A stretch of DNA of 64,000 nucleotides, taken from NCBI GenBank assembly GCA_029168955.1, contig JAPDOI010000121.1, positions 1,612,001 through 1,676,000 of the forward strand. The letters are read 5' to 3'. The stretch is from Aplectana chamaeleonis (Eukaryota; Nematoda; Chromadorea; Rhabditida; Cosmocercidae). A model generated the notes under the pieces. That model made no database searches. It saw only the letters and a list, made by a program, of their open reading frames with translations, and was not told the DNA's origin. Below are positions 35,516 to 46,568 of this stretch, in pieces. The number at the start of each line of letters is the position of its first letter. Positions within the stretch are counted from its first letter, which is position 1. Both the position numbers and the translations under genes were made by a program.

Positions 35516-36670
35516 TTTTTCGGAGAGGAGGTAGAACCTACAGGCTATAAAACGGCGAAATTCACCTACTTCCTGCTCGTGCTGGTGCGGAGCGGAGGTT
35601 TGAGACAGTAAGAAAGCGTGGAGCAGACGGAGGCCGAGGCGTCGCGCGCGCCGCTCGCTCCTCGAATGATGTGAATCACGACGTTTTATAGAGGGTACCT
35701 TATCTGGGATCCATTTCGATCTGTGTCGTAGTCGTATCCGCCCATGTCCTGCCTAAAATTAGCGTAATAGTAAAAAAACGTCGAGCAGTTATCAAGCCAC
35801 TAAAACCGATAGACGTTTTTAGAGAGAGCTTGAAATTAAAAGAAAGAAACTTACAGAGCTCTCTGAGCCGCGTACAACAAGTGCTTTCTGGAGCGGGTTT
35901 CTTCTTCAGTCTCCCCAGGCGTACAAAAATACCTCAATAGAATCTCTTAACGAAGTGCATTCAGTCTGTTCACCGAAGTTTACCAACATAGACTGCACTT
36001 TTGATCTCGTCACGGCCATCTCTGAACGAAAGTATTTTGCTTCTCAGTTACTTCATCGAAAAATGGCGCTTTATCAATTTCGGAAAATGATATTAGATTG
36101 GTTAAAGCTAATTCAATCGGAGGTTTTTTTAACAGCATAAACTTGGAAGATAGAATTCAGAATGAAGAGTAGTTTCTGCTCAGTTAACTGAGGCTTGCGA
36201 CTTCTTCTGGACGTGAGATTTGCTGTTGAGAGTAGAATGCAGGGGACATTAATAACGCAACGTATGGTAAAGAAAATGTAATTGCGGACAAAACGAATCA
36301 AATAAGGATTCAAGAAAAGCGAGTTCAATGAAAGTCGATGAAAAGGCTTCAAAGTTACATTTATGCGTAATAACGATAATAAATTGATCCATTTCGAAAT
36401 CTGAAGACGTAAAGTTAGATGTGTATTCTACAGTGGACAGCCCCGCGCTTCACCCGTCGCTATGTCTGAGCATACTCCAAGGCGACACATGCTCGTGACG
36501 CGCTGGCGTTTAGGAGTATGAATAGCTCCTCAATCACCAGTTGACGGAGAGCTCAAAGGGATGGATTAGCTTATGCCTATGGCGCATTATCCAGCATACA
36601 AAGTGCCATGATTCTGCACATACCCTTCACTCGAATTATTTTTATTTTATTTATATACGCCCTTTCAGGC
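35516..36670. other. No recognised feature
   Basis: No motif-bearing frame or repeat family is seen. The last 20 bases before 36671 form a nematode-like splice acceptor (see the small frame at 36671). Confidence 0.3.
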
Positions 36671-36847
36671 ATGCCAAGAACAAAAAAATCCGAGAGCTGT
36701 GCTCAAATGGCAAACAGACGGAACAAGAATAAAAAACACAAAAACAACACAAATAAAATCAAATCAGCGCCGGACATAATCAAGTCTTACATGACCTGGG
36801 AGCATCAGCTTGCAGAGACAGTAATTGACATGGCTTCACGTAAATGA
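36671..36847 (+). CDS. Possible small lysine-rich ORF or first exon after a splice acceptor
   Basis: CGCCCTTTCAGGCATG places a canonical acceptor two bases before an ATG. This is the arrangement expected for a trans-spliced leader site or an internal exon start. The frame encodes 58 residues: MPRTKKSES, a basic NRRNKNKKHKNN stretch, then DIIKSYMTWEHQLAETVID, which looks helical. I recognise no family. The upstream extension (36608-36670) is AT-rich and probably untranslated. It could equally be chance. Confidence 0.3.
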   Translation: MPRTKKSESCAQMANRRNKNKKHKNNTNKIKSAPDIIKSYMTWEHQLAETVIDMASRK

Positions 36848-36925
36848 GGCAGATCATGCAGAGAACGAACGGTATCACAAAGCGCTCGAAGCTAGTAACT
36901 ACAAGTTATCTCCAAGAGGGAGCAC

Positions 36926-37428
36926 TTAGGCCCCCGTCATACTCGGTGGATCTACTGAGTCCCACCGGGTCGATAGGCACCGAACTCGTGGGAGACGGGT
37001 GCAAAAAAAACCCACTGAGTCCGACTGCGACCGTCTTCTTGCGACCGCGATTCCCCCGGTCGATACTGATGGTTCTCATGCGTGCAAGAGCGGGGCCAAC
37101 GCACCGACTGAGTCCCACTGAGTCCCGCTTCGTCCCATCCGAAACCATCCTCACCCCACCCGGTCGATATAGGAGTTTCTCACGTGATTTGGGTGCATTT
37201 TCTTCGGCCGACTGCGACCTGCCGAGTCCCTCCGTATCCCGACTCTCGTCGTCTGCGCTCTGCGCCACCTACTGCTGCCGCTGACTATCGATTGCGTGTT
37301 TCGCAGAGGAACTGGATGGCGCTGGGGGCAACCGGACTCACTCGGTTGCAGACGGTCGAGGACGGTTTTTCCGCAGCGGACTCAGTCGGACTCAGCAGGT
37401 TTTTCGACCAAGTTTAGCGGGGGCCTTA
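36926..37428. mobile_element. TTAGGCCCCCGTCA TIR element
   Basis: TTAGGCCCCCGTCA at the left mirrors AGCGGGGGCCTTA at the right, spanning 503 bp. Internal CTGAGTCC(C/G)AC...GGTCGATA motifs are shared with the larger copy at 47934-48645. It is non-coding; the 146- and 120-codon frames are shadows of the repeat. Confidence 0.7.
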
Positions 37429-37784
37429 GAGTCGAACTATCACAGGTTACATTTTGGGATAGATACAAAACGATAAAGCTTCCCTTGGGATGTTTGTGAT
37501 TCGTAGCCATACCTACACACCGCATCGACACAGCGAATACCGGATGCTATTCCCGGGTATATGCAAGCACGCAACTGGACGAAGCCATACCGGGGCGGGC
37601 TCTGAGGAACCTCTCTAAACTAAACACGCACCCCAGGCGATGGCTTGCAGGAAGCCTCTACAGATCGCTATATGTGTTTACTGCAGTACAAGGTAGAGCA
37701 CGTAGAATGTATTAAAATACTTGAGAGCACTAATAGCGAGGACCACAGCCTACCCAAACTCAATAAAGTGACCGTTAGAGTTCC

Positions 37785-38274
37785 TAAAGGCACAGTACAC
37801 CCTCAGATATGAATTTTGAGATTTTCGTGTAATTGTGTAAAAGACCCCTCGTGTATAACACGTGCCAAATGTGAGATCTCAATTCCTCCAAATAAGCGAG
37901 ATATAAGCGACCACCACAGGCCCGACCCCCTTCGCTCACCACCACAGGCCCGACCCCCTAATAGATTTTCGAACTCGATTGCGGCTCGATGGATGGATGA
38001 ATTTCAACAAATCGTCGTTCTTCGGTTCATTACCAGACTGTCTCCTTATTCTGACTTTCTCTCACGCAACGATTGCGAATGAAGAGAAATACAGGCCTGA
38101 GACAACTCGTCCACCAACTTTCCACCCTCGAAATCCAGGCATCTTTGAAGAACCATAACTCTGTTCAAAGGGGGTCTTGGACGATTCCAGAGATACCACT
38201 GTGACCAGCGTGTGACTCTCTCCAAGATAAGCATAAAATCTGGAATTGAATTTTCTGGGTGTCCTGTGCCTCTA
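37785..38274. mobile_element. AAAGGCACAG-type TIR element, uninterrupted copy
   Basis: TAAAGGCACAGTACACCC at the left mirrors GGGTGTCCTGTGCCTCTA at the right (490 bp). It serves as the empty-site reference for the interrupted copy at 9367-10330. A short internal duplication (CCACCACAGGCCCGACCCCC, twice) lies at about 37911-37952. Confidence 0.75.
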
Positions 38275-39830
38275 AGGCTTCTGTAATTCAAGCCTCTAAG
38301 TTCTAGAATATCGCCAAAATAGCTAATTATCTAATTGCTGCGTGGGCATGAGAGAAAAAATGCTTTGAAGGTGAGGTTTTCGAGCAAATTTTGTGAGCAC
38401 CTGAGATCTCTGCATCACTAGCCTGAACTGGAGATGAATGCGGAACATGAAGCAAGCTACCAGTCAAGAAATGAGCTATTTAGTCTATAGTGGGGAGCAA
38501 GCGGTCTGATAGAAACGGCAGGTATTGGTGTTACAGCTGACGGGCGTGCGAAGATGTAGGCCAACCACTTCGACACCAAACGGAGCATCCTTAGTCACTG
38601 GAACAGGTACAGTGAGAGAATAGCAGTGAAATCAGAGTCTTTCAGGCAAAAGAAAAAAGTACTGATATTAGCTGTGTAATCGCAAACTTTTCTACTTGCT
38701 CTTTAGCACATTTTCTGCATTTGGTTAATTCTGCTCCATGGACATAATCACATAGGAGAACTAATTTGGCTATTTCTGCCAAGAAAAGAAATGAGATCTT
38801 TTCTAAGCAGAAATTAGGAAAAGTCGCTCGCCGGGAAACAATCAACTTGTATCAGGAACGCCGGCAATCAAGGTCAGGTTGAAATCAACCAGTCTTTTTT
38901 TGAAAGCGACCTATGTTTTGACGTGAACCTTTCGAGCGGTAACTACCCCATTCAATCGCTGAATTGCTAATTCAGATCACCTTCATGTCGTTTTCTAGAA
39001 GATGGAGTGAATGTTCGAGGCTATATCTCCATTTCCACGGCTGGGTTCCTCACTGAGGAGTTGCCCCTTTCTCTGATAGTGATATGGGGCGAGAAGAGAA
39101 GTGAATGTAGAGAATCTATCACCGGTGTAATTTTTGTTGGAACCCGTGACGCAGCTCAGATACCGCTATAAGAGAAACCCAGATGTACATTCGTGAAAAT
39201 AAAATAGAAAAATTGGAGAAAGGTCCGCGTCGCTTTCAAGAGCATTCCTGCATCGCGGCGCGGCCCTAAAAGAATCAAACGAACCATACTCATGAGCTCG
39301 GTTCTGAATAAAGTGGGTGGATTGATTTGATCATGCTACAGACCTCTCTATTCCATCTGTAATGCTTCCTAAAAAGATGCTCCTTGTATAATGAATCCCA
39401 AGTAGGAGTGAGATTGTTGTGCCTCCTGCACGTCGTTGTCGAAGTGTTGATACTGAAGGAGCAAACATCTCCCTATTATTAAGCGAAACACGAGGTTCTG
39501 CTCTAATTGGACGATGGATTCTGGAAAGGCGAGAGAGAACGAGTATAGAAGTTTTCGCAGCAACATAATGGGTGGCGCTGAGATCCAGAGGGAGCTTCGA
39601 CTAACATGTACGAAATCATGACTTTTTCAGCTTCCCAAGCCTTTTCAGGGCATTAACTGTATGTGTACCGTATCTTGAGATACCATCTACCATGGAAACG
39701 CACCTACTACTTGGAGCGCACATGCTCACTTCACACAGTAGAAGGATTTCCACCAGGCACACGGACTTCCCCCATTTATCTGTGCGCCCAAGATATTTAC
39801 GCAGCTTGGTTTCCAACTGTTGCAGATTGT
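38275..39830. other. No recognised feature
   Basis: No coding motif, RNA gene or repeat shared with the rest of the window was found in these 1.5 kb. Frames here are below 110 codons and unremarkable. Confidence 0.3.
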
Positions 39831-40299
39831 TTAAAGACAGCATACACGCTCGTAAACGTGATTGAGGTACCTACGGAAATAGAATGGTATGGCCCAGAAT
39901 ACAACGCCTACGCATTTTGAAGTATCAAAAACGACCCACAATGTTGCTACATGAGTTAGGAGTTGGCCCCGCCCTGTAGTTACACGCCCGCTGTATTTGC
40001 CCTTTTCCTGCAACGCAAGGTTGCTGGGTCATATTCACCGTCGGTACTGTTGATAGGTTGCCTAATAAGTGAACCACACACGTCACTGACGGCGAAGATG
40101 ACCCAGCAACCCTTCTTTGGAGCGAAAGAGCAAATACAGGGGGCGTGAAAATACAGGGCGGGGCTAACTTCTAACTTATGTAGCGGCATTGTGGGTCATT
40201 TTTGACACTTCAAAATACGTAGGCATTATGTTGTAAGCCATACGGTTCGATTCACATAGTTATCCCAACCACGTTTACCAGCGTGTATGCTGCCTTTAA
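39831..40299. mobile_element. AAAGGCAGCATACACGCTCG TIR element, copy 1
   Basis: TTAAAGACAGCATACACGCT mirrors the right end AGCGTGTATGCTGCCTTTAA. Pairing continues inward through GTTGGCCCCGCC...GGCGGGGC and GTTGCTGGGTCAT...ATGACCCAGCAAC, so almost the whole 469 bp can fold back. A second copy is at 47298-47775. Confidence 0.8.
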
Positions 40300-40612
40300 T
40301 GTCCCAAAGTAAGCACTAGAGTTTGTTTCCTCACCACATTACCTCTGACTCCTCAAAAACTTGAGCATGTGGAAAGATTCTCAAATGGAAGCGAAATGGA
40401 TGGTAACTCTCCTCACCAACCCTATCAACCATAGCGCAGATGTGTTTTCACTTTTTTGTTTGTTACCTGTACAAAGAACCCAATTCTGGTGCACCTCGTT
40501 ATCGCTTTCCATCAGAAGGTTCAAAAATATATATTTCTCTGATCGAAGACGATGGACGAGAGGTGGACAAGGAAAATTTTCAGCGCGCGGCACGTGCGAG
40601 AAGCACCTATGG

Positions 40613-40745
40613 CCCTAGCTATACACCAGCGTTCCGCCGCCGCTGGCTTCCGCAGCATGTCTGCTATCGGTCAATTTCGAAATCTGACCAATCACAGACG
40701 TACCGCAAAAACCAGCGGCAGCGAAACGTCGATGTATAAGTAGGG
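40613..40745. mobile_element. 133-bp palindromic element
   Basis: CCCTAGCTATACACCAGCG at the left mirrors CGATGTATAAGTAGGG at the right, with GCCGCCGCTGG/CCAGCGGCAGC inside. CTATG directly flanks both sides, so the duplication is about 5-6 bp. Confidence 0.6.
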
Positions 40746-40867
40746 CCTATGAAATCTCCGGCGGCACTGCCATGGGGTCGCGAGGTAGAGATGGGCCTCA
40801 ACTGTGCCGAGTAAAGAAATTCTAGGTAGCGTAGGATAATTTGAGAATTATTTATGATGAAGTGGAC

Positions 40868-41358
40868 TTAAAGGCAGTGTTGACCATGATTTTCGTCCCC
40901 AAGTTTTTCTCATAAAACAATGCGTTGGCCTCCAAGTGTTACCAAAACTACGAAAAAACGGCGGGAAACGCATTAAAATGTCGTGTTTCAGTGACATTAT
41001 TCTATAATATGGACTAGTTGTCCGGTTGGATGAACATGTTCATGGTGGTTTTCGCCGGTGGAAAATTGGATCAATCGAAAATAGAACAATATTTTATGCA
41101 AAGCAGAATTAGTTAGGGCCCTAGGGAAAGAACGGAGCAATAGAGAGTAGAGAATTGCAAAGGACGGGTTCACAAAAGATTTCGTTGTCACAACAAACAC
41201 TTCCTGTGATATTTGAGAGGCGGGGTGATACTTAAGGATTTCGAGTACTTCTGATGCGTTTTTCTCAACTTCTTCGTCATTTTAGTTCTACACGGGGGCT
41301 ACTTAATCAATATAGCGAATAATCTCAAAATTGAAGATTATCGTGAACACTGCCTTTA
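40868..41358 (+). mobile_element. 488-bp AAAGGCAG-type element, first of a tandem pair
   Basis: It starts TTAAAGGCAGTGTTGACCAT and ends ATCGTGAACACTGCCTTTAA. TA-to-TA distance is 488 bp, identical to the next copy. Interiors align throughout ('tggactagttgtccggttgg', 'gaacatgttcatggtgg'). Confidence 0.8.
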
Positions 41359-41847
41359 AAGGCAGTGTTCACGATGATTTTCGTTCCCGAGTTTTCCACT
41401 CAAAACAACGCCTTGGCAACCAAGTGTCACCTGAATCACGAAGAAACGGCGAGAAACGCACAAGTTCGTCTTATTTCAGTGACATTATTGTATGGCCTGG
41501 ACTAGTTGTCTGGTTGGATGAACATGTTCATGGTGGTTGTCACCGGTAAAAAATGTGACTAATCGAAAGTGGAAGAATATTCAATGCAAAACAGTATTAG
41601 TTAGAGCCCAAAGGAAAGAACGGAACAACACAAAATGGAGAATTGCAAAAGACTGGTCCACAAAAGATTTCTTTGTCGCAACAAACAGTTCCACTGAGAG
41701 TAAAGAAGCGGGGTGAGAGTAAAGGATTTCGTGCCCTTCTGGTGCGTTTTTCTCGGTTTCTTCGTCATTTCAGTTCTACTCAAAGGCCAAGCAATCGATT
41801 TAGCGATTAATCTCAAAATCGAAGATTATCGTGAACACTGCCTTTAA
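41356..41847 (+). mobile_element. 488-bp AAAGGCAG-type element, second of a tandem pair
   Basis: It starts TTAAAGGCAGTGTTCACGAT and ends ATCGTGAACACTGCCTTTAA. It has the same orientation as the first copy and shares the single central TTTAAA at 41355-41360. The copies differ by many substitutions, so the pair is not a fresh duplication. Confidence 0.8.
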
Positions 41848-41994
41848 CCGAGAACCCAGTAATGATACAAATGATAAAACCGCTATGGTGGTATGGGAGG
41901 CACTGGATGGGCGGCAACCGCGTACCGCGCGGTGAAAAGTTTTATAGTCAACAGCGTGTCGCGCGCTAGCAGTGACGTTTATGAAAAAATGCCT

Positions 41995-42484
41995 ACAGTT
42001 TACCGCAATGTTAAAGCGACATGGTGTTGCAGTCACACACTAAAACTACGGTGGAAGACGCCAGATTTTATTTTCGATCGACAGCACAGCTGATTTTCTG
42101 GGTGAGTTAAAGTTTTTCTTTTCTTCATGTTTGTTTCGGCATTATTTTTGTTTCTGACTGTTTAAATATTGCGAATAGGGGCTATTCTTAGTGCGTGAGG
42201 GAAATTAGCCGTTTGTTCGAGCTTCGAAGTGTTTTTTTGAAAACTCTATTTTTAAATCAAGAAAAACCACAAATTCCTCTCGTACACTAAGAAAGTTCTT
42301 TGTTCGTAATATTAGTAAGAGCCAGAAACAAAAATAGTGCCGAAGCAAGCAAGAAAAAAAAACCGTAACTCACCCAGAAAATCAGCTGTGCTGTTGATCG
42401 ATAATAAAATCTGAAGTCTTTCACCGTAGTTTTAGTGTGTGACCGCAACCGCATCATGTCCTTTTAACATTGCGGTAAACTATA
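41995..42484. mobile_element. Foldback element with about 115-bp inverted arms
   Basis: CAGTTTACCGCAATGTTAAA at the left mirrors the right end TTAACATTGCGGTAAACTATA. Matching continues through CACACACTAAAACTACGGTG, CAGATTTTATT and CAGCACAGCTGATTTTCTGG, and more weakly to the centre. It begins exactly where the preceding element ends. Confidence 0.75.
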
Positions 42485-42639
42485 AGTGAGCAAAAGGTCT
42501 ACCACTCCTGCAGAAAAAGAGCCCCGCGCACAAACAAGTTCTCAATCTCAATAGTGGAGAGGCCCACGACGGCTTTTTATCTCAAAGTCAGTGTCCTTCT
42601 ATTGATGATCGTTCTATCTTAATACTGTGATATGCTCCA

Positions 42640-42843
42640 GTGAGATGGCTGCGAAGGAAGAGGAAAAATAGGCTCATGACAAGTCGCCCGCGAAATTCGA
42701 GCTGTTCAATTTCGTAATAATTAAGGGGCCATAACTCCGTTTGAAGCGGGTTCTGAGGAACACCGCTGTGATCAATGCTAACTTCTCTCCAAGGAAGGCA
42801 GAATAACTGGAAAACAGTCCTGAGATTGTACTGTGCCTTTGTG
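42640..42843. mobile_element. AAAGGCACAG-type element fragment
   Basis: GGGGCCATAACTCCGTTTGAAG, 'cacc..ctgtgatcaatgc' and the end TGTACTGTGCCTTT match the right half of the family at 37785-38274. The left half is missing or decayed. Confidence 0.45.
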
Positions 42844-42888
42844 CTTGCCTAAAAAGTTCTCCTACGAGGCAGTCTCCGTCTCGTTCAC

Positions 42889-43095
42889 TTAAAGGCATCG
42901 TACACTATGAAAACCATATTTGGGTTTTTGACGTCTTCGTGTTGTTATATCCCTATAGTGACTAAAGGTTGCAAAAAGCCCTCTTTTTCTTTTTGTTTTG
43001 AAACTCCAAAAGTTCCAAGTGACATTTTTATGGCCCACTAGTCCGACTGAAAGCAAAAGCTGGAATTCGGTTTTCATCGTGTACGATGACTTTAA
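42889..43095. mobile_element. AAAGGCATCGTACACTATG TIR element
   Basis: TTAAAGGCATCGTACACTAT and GAAAACC at the left mirror GGTTTTCATCGTGTACGATG and ACTTTAA at the right, 207 bp in all. The terminal octamer is nearly that of the other AAAGGC families while the interior is unrelated. Confidence 0.75.
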
Positions 43096-43683
43096 GCTGT
43101 TTAACGGACGATGTACTGCGAGCCAATATTTTTTTCTGAAGGTTTCGGAGGGAGAGTCAACGAGAATGGCAGGATCCGTCTCACTGCGTTTCTCATTAAT
43201 GCCGCTTGACTTGAAAGTTTGCGGTCACTGACTGAGCTGCCCACCAAAAACCAATAAACAAATTGAAAACCAGGAAAAACCGAAAGGACGCTCTGACGAC
43301 AGACAAAGAGTGTATAGATGTAGGCCCGTAAAAAAGCCATCGAAGAAGCATCATCCATTCAAGAGGTCCCACTGAGAATGAATCCGGCTGAACTAAAAAC
43401 GTAAGAAAATGTTTCGGCGGAGCTCACAGAAAATTAGGATAATTTACCCTCGATACCTACGTTCAGTTTTTCAAGTTCAATGCATTCCACAGAATTTGTG
43501 GGCCGATGCTAAAAAAACTCTCAAATTAGGAGATATGATACCATTCGCGTAAGAAACAAGATACTGATGGAACAGAAAAAGATCCAACATATGGTTTTCA
43601 TTGGCTGAATCGGTAGAGCATGGTCGTAAACCTATCCGCCCAAAACTTGAGGTGCTCTAAATGATTTGCTGGCCTGCTGCGGG
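43096..43683. other. No recognised gene; tRNA-like head near the right edge
   Basis: At 43600-43625 the text GGCTGAATCGGTAGAGCATGG resembles a tRNA 5' half (A box region). Similar pieces occur reversed at about 46385-46405 and at 62328-62352. No complete tRNA fold is possible. Confidence 0.25.
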
Positions 43684-43832
43684 ACAGGTGCCGTCTACAC
43701 ACCGAGGGAGGGGTTGTCCCGTTTTCGCAGTTTGAAACGTCACGCCACTCAACGAGAGCGCAGGGGTCCTGAGTGGAATTAGAGCCGCGAAAGGCGGGAC
43801 AACTCCTTCCTCGGTGTGTAAAGAGCACCTGT
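43684..43832. mobile_element. 149-bp palindromic element
   Basis: ACAGGTGCCGTCTACACACC with GAGG mirrors CCTCGGTGTGTAAAGAGCACCTGT at the right; GGTTGTCCCG/CGGGACAACTCC pair inside. It is non-coding. Confidence 0.65.
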
Positions 43833-43869
43833 ACCGCCCGCTGCGTCCGGCGCCAAAACGCGCCGCAAA

Positions 43870-44007
43870 GGGGTCGTTTAAACTTCTGCCGCCGAGCGGC
43901 GCGGCACAGTGCATTTCTGTAATATTGATCACGCGACGCGGCACGATCGATATTGTAGGAGTGCACTTCGCCGCGCCGCTCGGCGGCGGAAGTATAAACG
44001 ACCCCTA
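43870..44007. mobile_element. GTCGTTTATACTTCCGCC palindromic element, complete copy
   Basis: GGGGTCGTTTAAACTTCTGC at the left mirrors GGAAGTATAAACGACCCCT at the right. The GCCGAGCGGCGCGGC arms and a CTGTAATATTGATCACGCG centre give near-complete self-pairing over 138 bp. This copy is used here as the family reference. Confidence 0.8.
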
Positions 44008-44434
44008 AAGCCTTTAAAATTATAATAAATTCGAATAAGCATACATATTTCGATGATTGAACAAGAAAATACACTATATCAGGGATCCGAGAGCCAAATA
44101 GGAACTCAAATTCGTTGAATCTCGCCAATATCACTAACTTCAATTTTGAAATTGCAATTGTAAGGATGTGCCCTAAAATTGAGCATTATGCGGTTACGAT
44201 AAATCGATTCACTACTATCGATCACCCCCTGTTCCGTGCCAAGTTCGAAAAAAGTCTATGTCATTAAACGATATGCAACATCAAACTTCAGTCAATCACT
44301 AATGCGGGCTCAAATTCCACGTGAGTTGTCGAACCTGATTTCTGGCACTGGTAACTTTTCAAGGGCATGTGTTGCGTTAGGCGTACAGTTCAACTCCTCA
44401 TTGCCGTTCAGTGGCATGTTTATCGAATCCACAC

Positions 44435-44846
44435 TATACTTGTTCCAAATGAAATTCATTTCGGATATCCGACTTTTCGAATATAGTCGGATATAGCACT
44501 TTTTCGAATATTCGACTTTTCGACTATAAACGGATATCGCACTTTTTCGAATATTCGACTTTTCGACTATAGTCGGATATCGCACTTTTTCGAATATTTG
44601 ACTTTTCGAATATAGTCGGATATCGCACTTTTTCGAATATTCGACTTTTCGACTATAGTCGGATATCGCACTTTTTCGAATATTCGACTGTAGTCGGATA
44701 TCGCGCTTTCTCGAATATTCGACTTTTCGACTGTAGTCGGATATAGCACTTTTTCGAATATCCGACTTTTCGAATAAAAAGTCGACTTTTTTATCCGACT
44801 GAAACAGTCGGATACTCATCCGATTATTCGATTCGGAACAAGTATA
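44435..44846. mobile_element. hAT-like small element with internal TCGAATA repeats and 8-bp duplication
   Basis: Perfect 12-bp ends TATACTTGTTCC and GGAACAAGTATA are flanked directly by ATCCACAC (44427-44434 and 44847-44854). The interior is a diverged tandem array, period about 45-50 bp, built from GTCGGATATCGCAC, TTTTTCGAATATTCGAC and TTTTCGACTATA blocks. Frames on the minus strand come from the repeat. Confidence 0.8.
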
Positions 44847-45636
44847 ATCCACACCGTGGGTGTGACTGAGGAGCAGTTCGACTGGTACACGCGATGCGCG
44901 CGACGGAAAAACGCTGAGCGCGTGCGTCGTCCTTGGGGCGCGTTAACCGAGGAAACTCAAAAAAATTGTTGCTGTACCCATTTTAACCGTCCCCCTTTAT
45001 CATTTCTTGCATTTTGTTCATGTTTCTTTTGTTTATACTGTGGTTTTTCGGGCAAAATTACGGTCCGCATTTGCGTCTCGACACGCTTTGCGGCCGCGCG
45101 CATTCGAGTCGGAACAGTTTCCAGCTGATCTGTTGACTCTAGGTGATTTTTGAAAACTAAATAAAATTGGAGAAAACTGAACAAAAAAGCCACATTGAGT
45201 CGGCTTTGGCGCTGGAAACTCGACTGACTCGAGCGTGTACGGCCGCAAAGCGTGTCGAGACGCAATTGCGGACCGGAATTTGGCCCAGAGAAGCACAGAA
45301 ATGTACATTTTTAGACGCAATGCTTCTCATACCATCGTTTCAGAGGAATTCGCACTTTTTATATTAGTATTTGTTTGAGTTTTTTTTTGCTTCTCGGAGC
45401 GGAAAGAGAGATGAAGATATTGATTCCGACGCCGACCCTACGTCTGACACAACAACAGCATGAACAAACGATCAAGGGGAACAGCTAAAATGGGGAAACA
45501 ACCACTTTTTTTGAGGGACCTCGATTAACGCGCCCCAAGGACGACGCACGCGCTGCGTTTTTACCTCGCGCGCGTCGCGTGTGCCAGCCGAACTGCTCCT
45601 TAGCCACACCCGCGGTGTGGATTCGATCCACATGCC

Positions 45637-45827
45637 CCGTTCAGTCCGCAAAGTGCACGCTGACTGCGAAAGCGTGCTGCGGTGCGGTCGCGTGTATCCT
45701 CAGACAGGGATGAGGGATCACCCGGGCACCAAAGGCAAAAACCGCCCGGGTGATCCCTCATCCCTGTCTGAGGATACTCGCAACTGCGCCGCTTTCGCAA
45801 TCAGCGTGCACTTTGCGGACTGAACGG
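45637..45827. mobile_element. 191-bp palindromic element with perfect arms
   Basis: The outer 27 bp (CCGTTCAGTCCGCAAAGTGC and on) and a central stem are exact inverted copies. Central arms 45694-45727 and 45744-45777 are perfect over 34 bp around a 16-nt loop. It sits in the right arm of the larger element. Confidence 0.85.
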
Positions 45828-45847
45828 CAATGCGGAGTTGAACTATA

Positions 45848-46431
45848 AGTCCGCTACCTTAGGCGCTAGGCTTTTACGAGACCTTCGACAGCGAAGCCTA
45901 TGGAAATACTCCTTACTATCCATAGAAACCTATTAGAAACTCTATTATAAAAACTTAACGGAGATACTTCGATTAATAATGTTATTAATCAGTCATCCAT
46001 CTCCTTCTGTTTCTATGGAGTTCTTCTTTGTATGTCGCGGTTGGAGGTTGCATATGGTGAAATAACATAAACGAATTTTTGACTTTGACATGGAATAAGG
46101 GGTAATGGATAGAGGTGAATCAGTTTATCATAGTCGCTGAATGCTCGATTTCAGAAAATTCAATTAAAAAAAAACTCAGTGATATCGGCAGGATTCAATG
46201 AATCCAAGTTCAAAGTCGGTTTTCGGAATCCCGAAATAATATATTGTCGTTATTCGATCATCGAAACATGTTTATTCAAATTCACTATGATTCTTAAAGG
46301 CTTTTACAGCGCATTCTGCCGGGGGGGGGGGGGGGCAGGGGGTCCTTCAGAACACGTCGTGTTGTGGGCCTGGTAGATTTTCGACCATGCTCTACCTAGC
46401 TGGTAGACGGAGAGCGTTGTGGCTGTCTGTT
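45848..46431. other. No recognised gene; G-run
   Basis: A run of about 15 G lies at 46320-46335. A reversed tRNA-like A-box piece (ACCATGCTCTACCTAGCTGG) lies at about 46384-46403. Nothing else is recognised. Confidence 0.3.
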
Positions 46432-46567
46432 AAGGGCCTAGACTCCCGCCGCTGAAACGCGCGGCATCATGCAATGGAGGAGTATCGATCATGCGGCGCC
46501 GCACGATCACTTCCCCTCCATTGCATGCTGCCGCTCCTTTCCGCGGCGAAACTCTAATCGACCTCTA
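46432..46567. mobile_element. GGGCC...AGAGT palindromic element, copy 1
   Basis: AAGGGCCTAGACTCCCGCCG mirrors CGGCGAAACTCTAATCGACC at the right. The CATGCAATGGAGGAGTATCGATC/GATCACTTCCCCTCCATTGCATG centre pairs. It is the same family as 46621-46757. Confidence 0.6.
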
Positions 46568-46568
46568 A

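Larger units (their letters stand above)
40561..41994. mobile_element. GGCATCTTTCATAGTCC-type element with three later insertions
   Basis: Segments 40561-40612, 40746-40868 and 41847-41994 are collinear with the intact element at 15797-16188. Shared text includes 'tatgaaatctccggcggcactgccatgg', 'gcgtaggataattt..gaattattta', GATAAAACCGC and a terminal 'tatgaaaaaatgccta'. They are separated by a 133-bp palindrome and by two tandem 488-bp elements. The left terminus is degraded. Confidence 0.7.
44385..45847. mobile_element. Large TIR element disrupted in both arms
   Basis: The left arm (44385-44434 plus 44847-44960) and right arm (45515-45636 plus 45828-45847) are inverted copies. Both carry AGTTCAACTCC, the CATG...ATCGAATCCACAC block, GTGTG(A/G)CTGAGGAGCAGTTCG-like text and CGTCGTCCTTGGGGCGCGTT. 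The left arm is split by a 412-bp element and the right by a 191-bp palindrome. The centre holds a further inverted pair (about 45059-45125 and 45207-45280, GTCTCGACACGCTTTGCGGCC). No transposase is present. Confidence 0.7.
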
